Source of the DNA: Lysinibacillus sp. 2017
GTDB taxonomy: Bacteria > Bacillota > Bacilli > Bacillales_A > Planococcaceae
DNA length: 64,000 bases
Assembly (NCBI RefSeq): GCF_003073375.1
Contig: NZ_CP029002.1
Location: forward strand, 854,001-918,000
Reading direction: 5' to 3'
Each line of letters starts with the position of its first letter. Position 1 is the first letter of the stretch. The notes beneath the pieces were generated by a model. That model saw only the letters and a program-made list of their open reading frames with translations. It was not told where the DNA came from and did no database searches. Made by a program: the position numbers and the translations under genes. Shown here one piece after another: positions 36,438 through 45,479 of the stretch.

Positions 36438-37137
36438 AAAAACATTCTTCGTTTCTCGAAAATTTATGGTGCTATTTGTCGTTTGTATCGTCACTGGCTT
36501 TATTATTGGGATTTCGTATAATCTTTCAAAAGATAAGCGAACATTAAGCACCGCTGCACTGCAAATAAGTCATGAAAATCAATATATGGAAGATTTAATT
36601 GAACAAAAAGAACGTAACAAAGAATTGGCAGAAGAACTCGCTAATTTAGAAGAAAAAATTCGTACTTATGAAAAACAGTTTTCTTCAAATGAAGAACAGT
36701 ATGAACAAAATATATCAGAAGCAGAACAGCTACGACTGTTATTGGGTTATACAGCTGGACAAGGCAAAGGGATAAAAATTACGTTAGAAGATGGCGATTA
36801 CGATCCAGCAACAACGAATCCTAACGAGTACATTGTACATGAAAGTCATATTTTTAAAATTGTAAACGAGTTGAAAATTTCAGGAGCAGAGGCGATTGCC
36901 ATTAACGGGCAACGATTAAAAACAAACTCTTATATTAGTTGTAATGGTCCTGTTATTACAATCGACAACGTGCAATATCCTGCGCCGTTTGTTATTGAAG
37001 CAGTTGGTGACCAAGACGTGCTTATTTCTTCATTAGACATAAGTGGCGGTGTTTTCGATCAATTATTAAATGAACAAGTGAATGTGACGCTTGAAAAAAG
37101 TGATTTAATTAAGGTGCAATCAAGCAATGAAGAGTAA
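36403..37137 (+). CDS. ylxW: DUF881 family protein (YlxW-like)
   Basis: A 244-residue protein with a basic N-terminus, one membrane helix (about 21-40), a coiled coil (about 60-110) and the DUF881 domain beginning LLLGYTAGQGKGIKITLEDG. Its function is unknown; it is fixed in Firmicute dcw clusters between divIB and sbp. The start at 36403 is supported by GAGGGAGAA and implies a 35-base overlap with the divIB 3' end in another frame. Confidence 0.85.
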   Translation: MTNNKMNKHPNKKTFFVSRKFMVLFVVCIVTGFIIGISYNLSKDKRTLSTAALQISHENQYMEDLIEQKERNKELAEELANLEEKIRTYEKQFSSNEEQYEQNISEAEQLRLLLGYTAGQGKGIKITLEDGDYDPATTNPNEYIVHESHIFKIVNELKISGAEAIAINGQRLKTNSYISCNGPVITIDNVQYPAPFVIEAVGDQDVLISSLDISGGVFDQLLNEQVNVTLEKSDLIKVQSSNEE

Positions 37138-37157
37138 GGAAATTATTCGGGGGATGT

Positions 37158-37868
37158 ATGATGACGAAAAAAATGTACCGTAATATTACCATTATATCGT
37201 TCATCATTGGCTTTATGTTAGCTGTGCAATACAATACAGTGCAAAATCCAACCGAACGCAATACATCGGATATTTGGGAAATTCGTCAAGAGCTTTCAGC
37301 GGAAAAATCGCGTCATTCTGAATTGCTTTCACAAATTAGTAGCATATCTACGACTGTTGATAAGTATGAGGATGCGGAGTTTGATAATCCCGAATTATTA
37401 TTACAACAAACTGTCGATCAATTAAAAAAACAAGCTGGCATCTTACCGATAAGTGGTCCGGGAGTAGCATTGACGATTGAGCCTTCAACTGAATTATTAC
37501 AATACGGATATGAAATAAATCCTATTTCACCCGAATTACTTATCCGACTAATAAATGATTTATATCGATATAATGCTGAAATGGTTGAAATTGATGGGAA
37601 ACGGTTAACCTATAATACGGCAATTCGTGATATTAATGGGAAAACAACAGTGAATAGTGAAGCTATCGATAAAACAGATATTAAAATAAATGTTATTACA
37701 CAAACAATGGAACAAGCCGAAAAGCTGAAAAATCATTTGCTTGCATCAACTTTTCCGGATGAGTTTTATATCGATAATCTTTTATTAACAGTTGAAGACG
37801 CGAAGCAAAACATTCGAATCAATTCAACGGTTACGCTACAAAAAAGTAAGTATTTAGAAGAGAAATAA
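37158..37868 (+). CDS. ylxX: DUF881 family protein (YlxX-like)
   Basis: A 236-residue paralogue of the preceding gene: one N-terminal membrane helix, a short coiled coil (about 35-75) and a DUF881 domain (LPISGPGVALTIEPSTELL onward). The two genes are adjacent as in B. subtilis ylxW-ylxX, suggesting a paired complex, but no role is established. GGGGGA precedes ATG 37158 and a second ATG follows immediately. Confidence 0.85.
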   Translation: MMTKKMYRNITIISFIIGFMLAVQYNTVQNPTERNTSDIWEIRQELSAEKSRHSELLSQISSISTTVDKYEDAEFDNPELLLQQTVDQLKKQAGILPISGPGVALTIEPSTELLQYGYEINPISPELLIRLINDLYRYNAEMVEIDGKRLTYNTAIRDINGKTTVNSEAIDKTDIKINVITQTMEQAEKLKNHLLASTFPDEFYIDNLLLTVEDAKQNIRINSTVTLQKSKYLEEK

Positions 37869-37882
37869 AAGGGGATGCGAAT

Positions 37883-38248
37883 ATGTGGTTACCACTTTTA
37901 GGGTTAATATTTGGTGTGGCGTTAGGTATTTTAACGAATATTCAAATTCCATCAGTTTATGAAAATTATTTATCTATCGCAGTGTTAGCCGCTCTTGATA
38001 CAATGGTCGGGGGAATACGCGCTCAGTTACAACAGGTATATGATGACAAAGTATTTATTTCCGGTTTTTTCTTTAATATAATTTTAGCGGCAGGTCTTGC
38101 ATTTTTAGGTGTGCATATTGGCGTAGATTTATATTTAGCTGCGATTTTTGCGTTTGGTGTACGATTATTTCAAAATATTGCTATAATTCGTAGAATAATA
38201 TTAACAAAAATCGATAATAGACGATTAAAAAAGGGTGAAAACTCGTAA
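37883..38248 (+). CDS. sbp: Small basic protein Sbp (DUF1290)
   Basis: A 121-residue membrane protein with three to four helices and a basic tail (RRIILTKIDNRRLKKGE). The central motif LAALDTMVGGIRAQLQ is the DUF1290 signature. It is placed between ylxX and ftsA as in B. subtilis. Function unknown. AAAAGGGGATG precedes the ATG. Confidence 0.88.
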   Translation: MWLPLLGLIFGVALGILTNIQIPSVYENYLSIAVLAALDTMVGGIRAQLQQVYDDKVFISGFFFNIILAAGLAFLGVHIGVDLYLAAIFAFGVRLFQNIAIIRRIILTKIDNRRLKKGENS

Positions 38249-38350
38249 CAATCACGTTAAAATAACATTACAAACATTGTTTTACTTAGACAATCTCGTA
38301 AATATACAATAGAATGAATAATAGGAGTTAATCGAAGGAGGTGCAGTAAA

Positions 38351-39643
38351 TTGAATCATCAAGAAATATATGTTTCACTCGATATCGGGTCATCTTCTAT
38401 TAAGGTCCTTATAGGTGAAATGGGTGATGATCAATTGCACGTAATTGGTGTAGGTCATGTGAAATCAACAGGTATTCGAAAAGGTGCAATCGTTGATATA
38501 GATGCAACCGTACAATCAATAAAAAAAGCAGTTGAGCAGGCAGAAAGAATGACTGGGATTAAGATCGAAGAAGTTGTACTTGGCGTGCCAGCAAATCAAA
38601 CCTTTTTACAACCAGTAAAAGGTGTTGTTGCCGTTAATGGGGAAGATCGAGAAATTACAGATGATGATTTAGCTCGTGTAATTGATTCTGCACAAGTCAT
38701 GTCAATTCCACCAGAGCGTGAATTAGTCAATTTAATTCCCAAACAATTTATTGTCGATAATCTCGATGAAATTAAAGACCCACGCGGTATGATCGGTATT
38801 CGTTTAGAAATGGACGCAACGATGATTACGACATCTAAGACGCTTGTACATAATGTTTTACGATGTGTTGAACGTGCCGGCTTGCAAATTCGTGAAATTT
38901 ATTTACAGCCGTTAGCAGCAGGCCAATTTGCTTTAACGGAAGATGAAAAAAACCAGGGAACTGCTTATATTGATTTAGGCGGCGGATCTACGACAGTTGC
39001 AGTGTTCCAGGACGGCTTATTAACACATACGGCTGTGATTCCAGTTGGTGGCGACCATATTACAAAAGATTTATCAATTGTATTAAAAACACCGACGGAA
39101 CAAGCAGAAAAAATTAAAAAGCAATATGGACATGCATTTTATGATGATGCTTCAGATGAACAATTATTTGAAGTTCCAGTCGTAGGAACAGATTCAACAG
39201 ACCAATACAGTCAGCGTTATATTGCCGAAATTATTGGTGTACGTTTAGAAGAATTATTTGAACTTGTATTAGATGAGTTAGCTCGTATGGGTATTCAAGA
39301 TTTACCAGGTGGTATTGTTATCTCTGGTGGAGTAGCACAGCTTGAAGGACTCGCTCAGTTAGCTCGTCAAGTAATGTTATCACGTGTACGCATTTATACG
39401 CCAGATTATATTGGTGTTCGTGAACCGGCATTTACGACGTCAGTTGGGTTAATTCATTATGCGAACGCCGATGATGATTTTTATGGTCGAAGTGAGCCAA
39501 GTACAGTGGCTTCTTATGCACCTTATCCTGCTCAACAAGCTCCTTCTAAAAAACAAGCAAATGCGCCGGAGAGAGTAGACAGCGGCAATAAAGTAAGTGT
39601 TATTGATCGCGCTAAAAACTTATTAAATAAATTTTTCGATTAA
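38351..39643 (+). CDS. ftsA: Cell division protein FtsA
   Basis: A 430-residue actin-like ATPase that tethers FtsZ to the membrane. Phosphate-1 motif VSLDIGSSSIKVLIGE, phosphate-2 AYIDLGGGSTTVAVF and the adenosine motif VISGGVAQLEGL are visible. The C-terminal amphipathic helix (VIDRAKNLLNKFFD) is the membrane anchor, after a variable Pro/Ala-rich linker. The start is TTG 38351, eight bases after a perfect AAGGAGGTG. It is 40 bases upstream of ftsZ. Confidence 0.97.
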   Translation: MNHQEIYVSLDIGSSSIKVLIGEMGDDQLHVIGVGHVKSTGIRKGAIVDIDATVQSIKKAVEQAERMTGIKIEEVVLGVPANQTFLQPVKGVVAVNGEDREITDDDLARVIDSAQVMSIPPERELVNLIPKQFIVDNLDEIKDPRGMIGIRLEMDATMITTSKTLVHNVLRCVERAGLQIREIYLQPLAAGQFALTEDEKNQGTAYIDLGGGSTTVAVFQDGLLTHTAVIPVGGDHITKDLSIVLKTPTEQAEKIKKQYGHAFYDDASDEQLFEVPVVGTDSTDQYSQRYIAEIIGVRLEELFELVLDELARMGIQDLPGGIVISGGVAQLEGLAQLARQVMLSRVRIYTPDYIGVREPAFTTSVGLIHYANADDDFYGRSEPSTVASYAPYPAQQAPSKKQANAPERVDSGNKVSVIDRAKNLLNKFFD

Positions 39644-39683
39644 TACGAAAATGGATGACGTGAACAATTAGGAGGAGAATCAT

Positions 39684-40844
39684 ATGTTAGAATTTGAAAT
39701 GGGTATGGACCAACTAGCAGTTATTAAAGTAATCGGCGTTGGCGGTGGCGGTAACAATGCTGTTAACCGAATGATTGAACATGGTGTACAAGGCGTTGAT
39801 TTCATCGCTGTTAATACGGATGCACAAGCTTTAAATTTATCAAAAGCTGAATATAAATTACAAATCGGTGGAAAGTTAACGCGCGGTCTTGGTGCTGGTG
39901 CAAACCCTGAAGTAGGGAAAAAGGCAGCAGAAGAAAGTCGTGAACAATTAGAAGAAGTACTACGCGGTGCGGATATGGTATTCGTAACGGCTGGTATGGG
40001 TGGTGGTACTGGTACAGGTGCTGCGCCGGTAATCGCTTCAATTGCTCGTGATTTAGGTGCTTTAACGGTTGGTGTTGTGACACGTCCATTTACATTTGAA
40101 GGCCGTAAACGTCAAACACAAGCGATTGGCGGTATTACTTCAATGAAAGAAGCGGTTGATACACTAATCGTCATTCCAAACGATAAGTTATTACAAATTG
40201 TAGATAAATCGACACCGATGTTAGAGGCATTCCGTGAAGCGGATAACGTATTACGTCAAGGTGTACAAGGTATTTCAGATTTAATCGCAACACCTGGTCT
40301 TATCAACCTAGACTTTGCAGACGTAAAAACGATTATGTCTGATAAAGGTTCTGCGTTAATGGGTATCGGTATTGCTTCAGGTGAAAACCGTTCTGTAGAA
40401 GCTGCGAAAAAAGCTATTTCTTCACCATTATTAGAAACGTCAATCGATGGTGCTAAAGGTGTCATTATGAATATCACTGGTGGAACAAACTTAAGCTTAT
40501 ATGAAGTACAAGAAGCAGCAGACATCGTCCAACTAGCTTCTGACGAAGAAGTAAACATGATTTTCGGTTCAGTTATTAATGATAACTTAAATGATGAAAT
40601 CATCGTAACAGTGATTGCAACAGGTTTCTCGGATGACTTTATTGTTCCAAAACCTCAGCCGATTCGTCCATCAATCGCATCACGTCAACAAGCAGCAACT
40701 CAAGCACAGACACCACAACAACCTGTTCGTGCTCAAGAACAACCAGTTCAACATGAAGCACCTCGTCAACAGCAACAACAATCAAACTATCAACAAGAAG
40801 ATGCATTAGATATTCCGACATTCTTACGTAATCGTCGTCGCTAA
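39684..40844 (+). CDS. ftsZ: Cell division GTPase FtsZ
   Basis: A 386-residue tubulin homologue that forms the Z ring. Motifs: [13 protein letters not shown] at the N-terminus, the tubulin signature [13 protein letters not shown], and the T7 loop with [11 protein letters not shown]. The glutamine-rich linker (about 325-370) ends in the conserved peptide [11 protein letters not shown] that binds FtsA, SepF and other partners. TTAGGAGGAG precedes the ATG. A strong terminator follows. Confidence 0.98.
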   Translation: MLEFEMGMDQLAVIKVIGVGGGGNNAVNRMIEHGVQGVDFIAVNTDAQALNLSKAEYKLQIGGKLTRGLGAGANPEVGKKAAEESREQLEEVLRGADMVFVTAGMGGGTGTGAAPVIASIARDLGALTVGVVTRPFTFEGRKRQTQAIGGITSMKEAVDTLIVIPNDKLLQIVDKSTPMLEAFREADNVLRQGVQGISDLIATPGLINLDFADVKTIMSDKGSALMGIGIASGENRSVEAAKKAISSPLLETSIDGAKGVIMNITGGTNLSLYEVQEAADIVQLASDEEVNMIFGSVINDNLNDEIIVTVIATGFSDDFIVPKPQPIRPSIASRQQAATQAQTPQQPVRAQEQPVQHEAPRQQQQQSNYQQEDALDIPTFLRNRRR

Positions 40845-40854
40845 TCTTACTTTA

Positions 40855-40904
40855 AAAAGTCGCTCGCAAAACTAATTAGTTTAGTTTTGCGAGCGGCTTT
40901 TTTA
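40855..40904 (+). terminator. Terminator after ftsZ
   Basis: AAAAGTCGCTCGCAAAACTAA pairs with TTTAGTTTTGCGAGCGGCTTTT (one G-T pair) around TTAG, followed by Ts. It ends the dcw transcript before the sporulation genes. Confidence 0.93.
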
Positions 40905-40995
40905 TGTCGAAAAATTCTAAATATGTAAATAAAATGTCAAATGATTTTTAGCTTTAGGTGCCATTATTTTACAAAATCTTAACTTTTGAAATGAT
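40905..40995 (+). promoter_or_regulatory. spoIIG promoter region with Spo0A boxes
   Basis: A perfect Spo0A box core TGTCGAA lies at 40905-40911 and a one-mismatch copy TGTCAAA at 40935-40941. Downstream, a candidate SigA promoter has -35 TTTACA (40968-40973), 16 bases and -10 AATGAT (40990-40995). In B. subtilis spoIIG is activated by Spo0A~P through such boxes upstream of a SigA promoter. Boxes and promoter were located by eye. Confidence 0.5.
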
Positions 40996-41019
40996 AGTCT
41001 TTTTTCAGGAGGACAATAC

Positions 41020-41841
41020 ATGTTTGCGGAATTAATCATTGTATTTAATTTTATATTGAATCTAGCATTACTTCGTTTTACACAAGCGGTGACGAATGTA
41101 ACGATACCAATTTGGCGGATGTTAATCAGTAGCTTAAGTAGTGCGCTTATTGTTGTCATTTTTTATGGACATGCGTGGGTCATATTTGTGAGTTTCATTT
41201 TGCTCATCGGAATAGCATTTTCATTCCGTGTTAAAAGTTTTTTTGTACAAGGTGGATGGTTGTTAGTTGCGACTTTATTAGCAGGCGGGTTACTTACGGC
41301 TGTTCAACCATTACTTATGCATCGCTCGAGTTTCGTTTATATTATTATATGTTTTTGCATAGTATGTAGTAGTTTATTGATCATGAAAACGAGTTGGAAA
41401 GCGAAGCTCATTCAGATGATTCAAACGCAATATGTGACTCCATGTGAAGTTCAATTAGCGGGAGAAACATTAGCGTTACGTGCTTATATCGATACAGGAA
41501 ACGAATGTATCGAACCATTAAGCCAAGCACCTGTACATTTTATTTCGTTTCAAGCAGTGCGAGAGAAGCTACCCGTTGAATTAAGTGAGAGCTTATTACA
41601 ATGGTCAGAGCAAGCGCCTCTTGAACTGGAAATGTTTCCACCTAAATTTCGAAAAATCATGCGCATTGTAAGCATTACGACGATACAAAATCGTAAAGTG
41701 TTCGTGCCTGCATTTCGAATAGCACTTTGTATGAATGAAAAAACCTATCATAATCATTATGTTGTTTTTACTAAAAATGACGCACGTTTTCCGCAAAATG
41801 CTCAAATGATTGCACATGTTATTGTTCTTATCAATTCATAA
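41020..41841 (+). CDS. spoIIGA: Sporulation sigma-E processing peptidase SpoIIGA
   Basis: A 273-residue membrane aspartic protease that cleaves pro-SigE in the mother cell after a signal from the forespore. About five helices occupy residues 1-125; the cytoplasmic protease domain has the catalytic aspartate in YIDTGN (Asp158). CAGGAGGAC precedes the ATG. It lies directly before sigE, as in all spore-formers with a spoIIG operon. The bpr protease gene found between ftsZ and spoIIGA in B. subtilis is absent. Confidence 0.93.
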   Translation: MFAELIIVFNFILNLALLRFTQAVTNVTIPIWRMLISSLSSALIVVIFYGHAWVIFVSFILLIGIAFSFRVKSFFVQGGWLLVATLLAGGLLTAVQPLLMHRSSFVYIIICFCIVCSSLLIMKTSWKAKLIQMIQTQYVTPCEVQLAGETLALRAYIDTGNECIEPLSQAPVHFISFQAVREKLPVELSESLLQWSEQAPLELEMFPPKFRKIMRIVSITTIQNRKVFVPAFRIALCMNEKTYHNHYVVFTKNDARFPQNAQMIAHVIVLINS

Positions 41842-41854
41842 GGGAGGATCGGTA

Positions 41855-42562
41855 TTGCTTCAAAAAATAAAAAATTTCTTTTTTAAATTCATCCACATTT
41901 TTGTCGAAAAAGGGACATATTATATAGGAGGACATGATTCATTGCCAATTCCACTAACTCGTGAAGAAGAAGTTGTCGTAGTCGAAGCTTTTATGAATGG
42001 TGATCTACTAGCAAGAGACATGCTAATTGAGCGTAATTTACGCTTAGTCGTGTATATCGCACGAAGATTTGATAATACGGGTACCCCGATTGAAGACCTA
42101 ATCAGTATTGGATCTATTGGACTAATTAAAGCAATTGAAACATTTAATTTAGAAAAAAATATTAAATTAGCTACGTATGCCTCACGTTGTATAGAAAATG
42201 AGATTTTAATGCATTTACGAAAAACGAGTCGAATGAAAGGCGAAGTCTCTTTTGATGAGCCATTAAACTCGGACGCAGATGGTAATGAATTACTATTATC
42301 CGACATATTAGGAACAGAAGAACATATTATCATGATGGATGTCGAACGGAAATTGGAACGGCAACATATGTTTATGGCAATCGATCAGCTGACACCACGA
42401 GAAAAATATATTATGGAATGTCGCTTTGGATTAAATGGTAAAGAGGAAATGACTCAAAAGGAAGTAGCCGATCATTTAGGAATATCACAATCCTACATTT
42501 CACGTTTAGAAAAGAAAATAATTTTAGACCTACGCGAATATTTAAATGAACCAATCGCATAA
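41855..42562 (+). CDS. sigE: RNA polymerase sigma-E factor (pro-SigE)
   Basis: A 235-residue early mother-cell sigma factor. The hydrophobic/basic pro-sequence (about residues 1-27, [17 protein letters not shown]) is removed by SpoIIGA near YYIGG. Region 2 has [16 protein letters not shown] and [14 protein letters not shown]; region 4 has [21 protein letters not shown] 41855 is chosen because GGGAGG lies seven bases ahead; the longer frame from 41810 lies inside spoIIGA. It is 13 bases from the spoIIGA stop. Confidence 0.96.
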   Translation: MLQKIKNFFFKFIHIFVEKGTYYIGGHDSLPIPLTREEEVVVVEAFMNGDLLARDMLIERNLRLVVYIARRFDNTGTPIEDLISIGSIGLIKAIETFNLEKNIKLATYASRCIENEILMHLRKTSRMKGEVSFDEPLNSDADGNELLLSDILGTEEHIIMMDVERKLERQHMFMAIDQLTPREKYIMECRFGLNGKEEMTQKEVADHLGISQSYISRLEKKIILDLREYLNEPIA

Positions 42563-42581
42563 TTCTGGCTAAATTTGGCGC

Positions 42582-42610
42582 GCATAGTGCGAGCTTTTAC
42601 GGACAAACTG
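42582..42610 (+). promoter_or_regulatory. Putative SigF/SigG promoter for sigG
   Basis: GCATA (42582-42586) fits the SigF -35 consensus GYWTA. GGACAAACTG (42601-42610) fits the -10 consensus GGNNANAHTR at every position. The spacer is 14 bases, one or two shorter than usual. The site lies 37 bases before the sigG start. B. subtilis spoIIIG (sigG) is transcribed by SigF and by SigG itself. Confidence 0.6.
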
Positions 42611-42646
42611 ATTGCAAACAGATCAAAGTTCGGAAGGTGAAAGCAC

Positions 42647-43417
42647 ATGCGTACAAAGGTAGAGCTATGTGGCGTCGATACATCAACGTTACCGCTATTG
42701 AAGCCCGAAGAAATGAAAAATCTTTTTATCCGATTACAGCAAGGTGAAGAGCATGTTCGAGAAGAATTAGTGTTTTGTAATTTGAGACTTGTGTTAAGTA
42801 TTGTAGGTCGTTATGCATATCGAGGGGAACAAGCAGATGATTTGTTTCAAGTAGGATGCATTGGATTATTAAAGGCCATAGATAATTTTGATTTATCGCA
42901 TAATGTCCGCTTTTCTACGTATGCGGTACCAATGATTATGGGAGAGATTCGCCGCCATTTACGAGACCATCATTCATTGCGTGTATCGCGTTCATTACGT
43001 GATATTGCCTATAAAGCGATGCAAGCTCGTGAACAGTATATTACTGAGCATTTAGTAGAACCTACAATCGATCAGCTGGCACAAGTGATTGATATGAAAA
43101 AAGAAGATGTGCTCTATGCTCTCGATGCAATTCAAGATCCATTGTCCTTACAAGAACCGATTTATTCAGATGGTGGAGATGCCATTTATATGATTGATCA
43201 ATTAAAAGATAAAGTATCTGAAGAACAATGGATCGGGACAATTTCTTTACAGGAAAGTATGAAAAAATTAGATGTCCGTCAAAAATTAATTATTACAAAA
43301 CGATTTTTTTACGGAGAAACACAATCAGAAATTGCTCAATCATTAGGCATATCACAAGCTCAAATTTCTCGATTAGAAAAGAGTGCTGTTGAAATGATGA
43401 AGCGTGATTTTAGGTAA
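42647..43417 (+). CDS. sigG: RNA polymerase sigma-G factor
   Basis: A 256-residue late forespore sigma factor. The N-terminus MRTKVELCGVDTSTLPLLK is typical of SigG. Region 2 has NLRLVLSIVGRYAYRGEQADDLFQ and FSTYAVPMIMGEIRRHLRD; region 4 ends with SLGISQAQISRLEKSAVE. GGAAGGTG precedes the ATG. It lies 84 bases after sigE with its own forespore-type promoter, as in B. subtilis. Confidence 0.97.
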   Translation: MRTKVELCGVDTSTLPLLKPEEMKNLFIRLQQGEEHVREELVFCNLRLVLSIVGRYAYRGEQADDLFQVGCIGLLKAIDNFDLSHNVRFSTYAVPMIMGEIRRHLRDHHSLRVSRSLRDIAYKAMQAREQYITEHLVEPTIDQLAQVIDMKKEDVLYALDAIQDPLSLQEPIYSDGGDAIYMIDQLKDKVSEEQWIGTISLQESMKKLDVRQKLIITKRFFYGETQSEIAQSLGISQAQISRLEKSAVEMMKRDFR

Positions 43418-43434
43418 ATGTAAAATAGATGACT

Positions 43435-43475
43435 AAAAAGGGACTGTCCAAAATTATGGGCCGTCCTTTTTATAT
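43435..43475 (+). terminator. Terminator after sigG
   Basis: AAAAAGGGAC and GTCCTTTTT form the outer stem with a one-base bulge, and GTCC/GGGC the inner part; a T-rich tract follows. Confidence 0.75.
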
Positions 43476-43493
43476 AAATGAAAGGATGGAGAA

Positions 43494-43733
43494 ATGCGGT
43501 TTACGTCAGTTCAGGAAAAGGAAATTATTGATGCAGAGAGTGGAAAATTTATCGGTTATATCGTCGATGCAGAAGTTAGTGAAAAGGATGGAATGATTGA
43601 GGCGTTTATAATTTCTGCGCCAAAGAAGTTTTACCACTTATTCCAAGCGGAAGAGGGAGTAAGGAAGATTGCTTATAGTCATATACTCACAGTGGGAAAA
43701 GATGTCATACTTGTGAAGACTCAAAACGAATAG
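43494..43733 (+). CDS. ylmC: YlmC/YmxH family PRC-barrel sporulation protein
   Basis: A 79-residue PRC-barrel-like protein (DAESGKFIGYIVDAEVSEKDG). The YlmC/YmxH family is limited to spore-formers; its exact role is unknown. AAAGGATGG precedes the ATG. It directly follows sigG; ylmA (ABC ATPase) and ylmD, which flank it in B. subtilis, are missing here. Confidence 0.85.
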   Translation: MRFTSVQEKEIIDAESGKFIGYIVDAEVSEKDGMIEAFIISAPKKFYHLFQAEEGVRKIAYSHILTVGKDVILVKTQNE

Positions 43734-43746
43734 GTCACGCTATTCA

Positions 43747-43775
43747 TTGAAAATTACAGAACCGCTTGTTACAAT
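43747..43775 (+). promoter_or_regulatory. SigA-type promoter for ylmE-sepF-ylmG
   Basis: -35 TTGAAA (43747-43752), a 17-base spacer and -10 TACAAT (43770-43775), 34 bases before the ylmE start. Confidence 0.65.
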
Positions 43776-43808
43776 GAAAGAAACTATTGTTGTAAAGTTG
43801 GGGAAAAA

Positions 43809-44477
43809 GTGGCGAAAATCGTAAATAATTTAGAAATTATTCAAAATAATATAGAACAAGCAAAACAACGATCAAATGCACAGCAAGCCGTCAATATTAT
43901 TGCTGTAACGAAACAAGTTGATGTAGCACGCACACAAGAGGCAATTGAAGCAGGTCTAGTAAACTTAGGTGAAAATCGTCCAGAAGGCTTAGAATCAAAG
44001 CTACAGGCCATTCAGTCAACTATTTCTTGGCATTATATCGGTTCTCTACAAACACGTAAAGTGAAGCAAATCATTAATGAAATTGATTATTTACACTCAT
44101 TAGATCGTTTGAGTTTAGCAGAGGAAATTGAAAAAAGAGCAACAAAAAAGGTGAAATGCTTTGTTCAAGCGAATGTATCGGGAGAAGATTCAAAGCATGG
44201 ATTAACGAAAGAGCAAACACTTGAATTTGTAAAGCAACTTGAGAAATTTTCAAAAATAGAAGTAGTTGGCTTAATGACAATGGCTCCTTTCACTGAGGAT
44301 GAATCCGTTATTAGACATGTGTTTCAGGAATTAAAACAGCTTCAACAAGAGGTTGCACAATTAAACTTACACAATGTACCTTGTACGGAGTTATCGATGG
44401 GAATGTCAAATGACTATGAAATTGCCGTTGAAGAAGGTGCAACATTTGTAAGAATTGGAACAGCTCTTGTTGGTTAA
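43809..44477 (+). CDS. ylmE: YggS/YlmE family PLP homeostasis protein
   Basis: A 222-residue single-domain PLP-binding protein with the fold of alanine racemase domain I, implicated in pyridoxal phosphate and amino acid homeostasis. The PLP lysine lies in IIAVTKQVD, followed by NLGENRPEGLESK; the C-terminal LSMGMSNDYEIAVEEGATFVRIGTALVG is diagnostic. The start is GTG 43809, behind GGGGA. It begins the ylmE-sepF-ylmG unit, 12 bases from sepF. Confidence 0.93.
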   Translation: MAKIVNNLEIIQNNIEQAKQRSNAQQAVNIIAVTKQVDVARTQEAIEAGLVNLGENRPEGLESKLQAIQSTISWHYIGSLQTRKVKQIINEIDYLHSLDRLSLAEEIEKRATKKVKCFVQANVSGEDSKHGLTKEQTLEFVKQLEKFSKIEVVGLMTMAPFTEDESVIRHVFQELKQLQQEVAQLNLHNVPCTELSMGMSNDYEIAVEEGATFVRIGTALVG

Positions 44478-44489
44478 GGAGGAAGTACA

Positions 44490-44999
44490 ATGAGTATTAA
44501 AAATATATTTGATAAATTCTTCTATCTAGAAGAGGCAGAAGAAGAACATGCACTAGAGCAATCGCAACCAGCAGAAAAGCAAGTACCAAGGGCAGTGCCA
44601 TCTCAAAATCAAGAGCGCATACCTCAACAGCAAGTCATTCAAAATCGTATAAAAAAAGAGCGTAAGCCTCAACAACAGTCACGAAATGAAGTTTCTGTAC
44701 AAAATAATGTTGTAAGTTTACAAGCAGCTTCATCTTCTAAAAATTCAAAGCTTGTTTTAATAGAGCCACGAGTTTATGCGGAAGCACAAGATATAGCAGA
44801 ACACTTAAAAAATAAACGTGCAACAGTTGTAAATCTTCAACGTATCGACCGTGATCAAGGAAAACGAATTATCGATTTCTTAAGTGGTACGGTATATGCA
44901 CTAGGTGGCGATATTCAACGTATCGGCAATGATATTTTTTTATGCACACCAGAAAACGTAGAAGTATCAGGTGAAATTTCAAACCTAACGTTTGAATAA
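44490..44999 (+). CDS. sepF: Cell division protein SepF
   Basis: A 169-residue Z-ring membrane anchor and bundling protein. The N-terminal amphipathic helix [13 protein letters not shown] binds membrane, a glutamine-rich linker spans about 25-85, and the SepF core contains [20 protein letters not shown] and [29 protein letters not shown] precedes the ATG. It complements FtsA in tethering FtsZ. Confidence 0.95.
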   Translation: MSIKNIFDKFFYLEEAEEEHALEQSQPAEKQVPRAVPSQNQERIPQQQVIQNRIKKERKPQQQSRNEVSVQNNVVSLQAASSSKNSKLVLIEPRVYAEAQDIAEHLKNKRATVVNLQRIDRDQGKRIIDFLSGTVYALGGDIQRIGNDIFLCTPENVEVSGEISNLTFE

Positions 45000-45022
45000 T
45001 ATAAATTTAGTGAGGTATAAAA

Positions 45023-45283
45023 ATGACAATTATTTCAATTGTTAGCGCAGCATTTATGATTTATCGTTATATGCTGATCGCTTACATACTAATGTCTTGG
45101 ATTCCAGCGCTACAAGAATCTGCAGTAGGACGATTTTTAGAAAAGGCTTGTGAACCGTATTTAGGATTTTTCCGTAAGTTTATCCCACCGATTGGTATGA
45201 TCGATATTTCACCAATTGTCGGTCTTTTCGTATTAATTTTCATCGAACAAGGTGTTTATAACGTCATCGGATTTTTGTTATAG
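45023..45283 (+). CDS. ylmG: YggT/YlmG family membrane protein
   Basis: An 86-residue protein with two membrane helices joined by a loop with the family motif PYLGFFRKFIPPIGMIDISP. It is always next to sepF in Firmicutes; the function is not defined. GTGAGGT precedes the ATG. It is followed by a terminator, so ylmH is separated from it. Confidence 0.9.
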   Translation: MTIISIVSAAFMIYRYMLIAYILMSWIPALQESAVGRFLEKACEPYLGFFRKFIPPIGMIDISPIVGLFVLIFIEQGVYNVIGFLL

Positions 45284-45289
45284 TAAAGT

Positions 45290-45326
45290 AATTCCCCTGC
45301 GGCAAGTAGGGGAATTCTTTTTTAAC
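45290..45326 (+). terminator. Terminator after ylmG
   Basis: AATTCCCCT / AGGGGAATT perfect 9-base stem with a GC-rich loop and a CTTTTTT tail. Confidence 0.85.
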
Positions 45327-45406
45327 GGCTAAGAAGGAAGAAATTTTCAAGCAACATAAGAAAAGATAAAATTTCACATTATTTGGCCCGTAAAATGTTT
45401 TTCTAA

Positions 45407-45438
45407 AGAAAATAGTGTTTCGGAAATAGAAAATAGTG
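45407..45438 (+). repeat. Two 11-base direct repeats upstream of ylmH
   Basis: AGAAAATAGTG occurs at 45407-45417 and again at 45428-45438, 21 bases apart (about two helical turns). They lie 42 to 73 bases upstream of the ylmH start codon. They could be a regulator site; no factor is suggested by the sequence. Confidence 0.45.
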
Positions 45439-45479
45439 GAATATTTAAAGATACATTTTTAAAGAAAGAGGTAAGTTCT

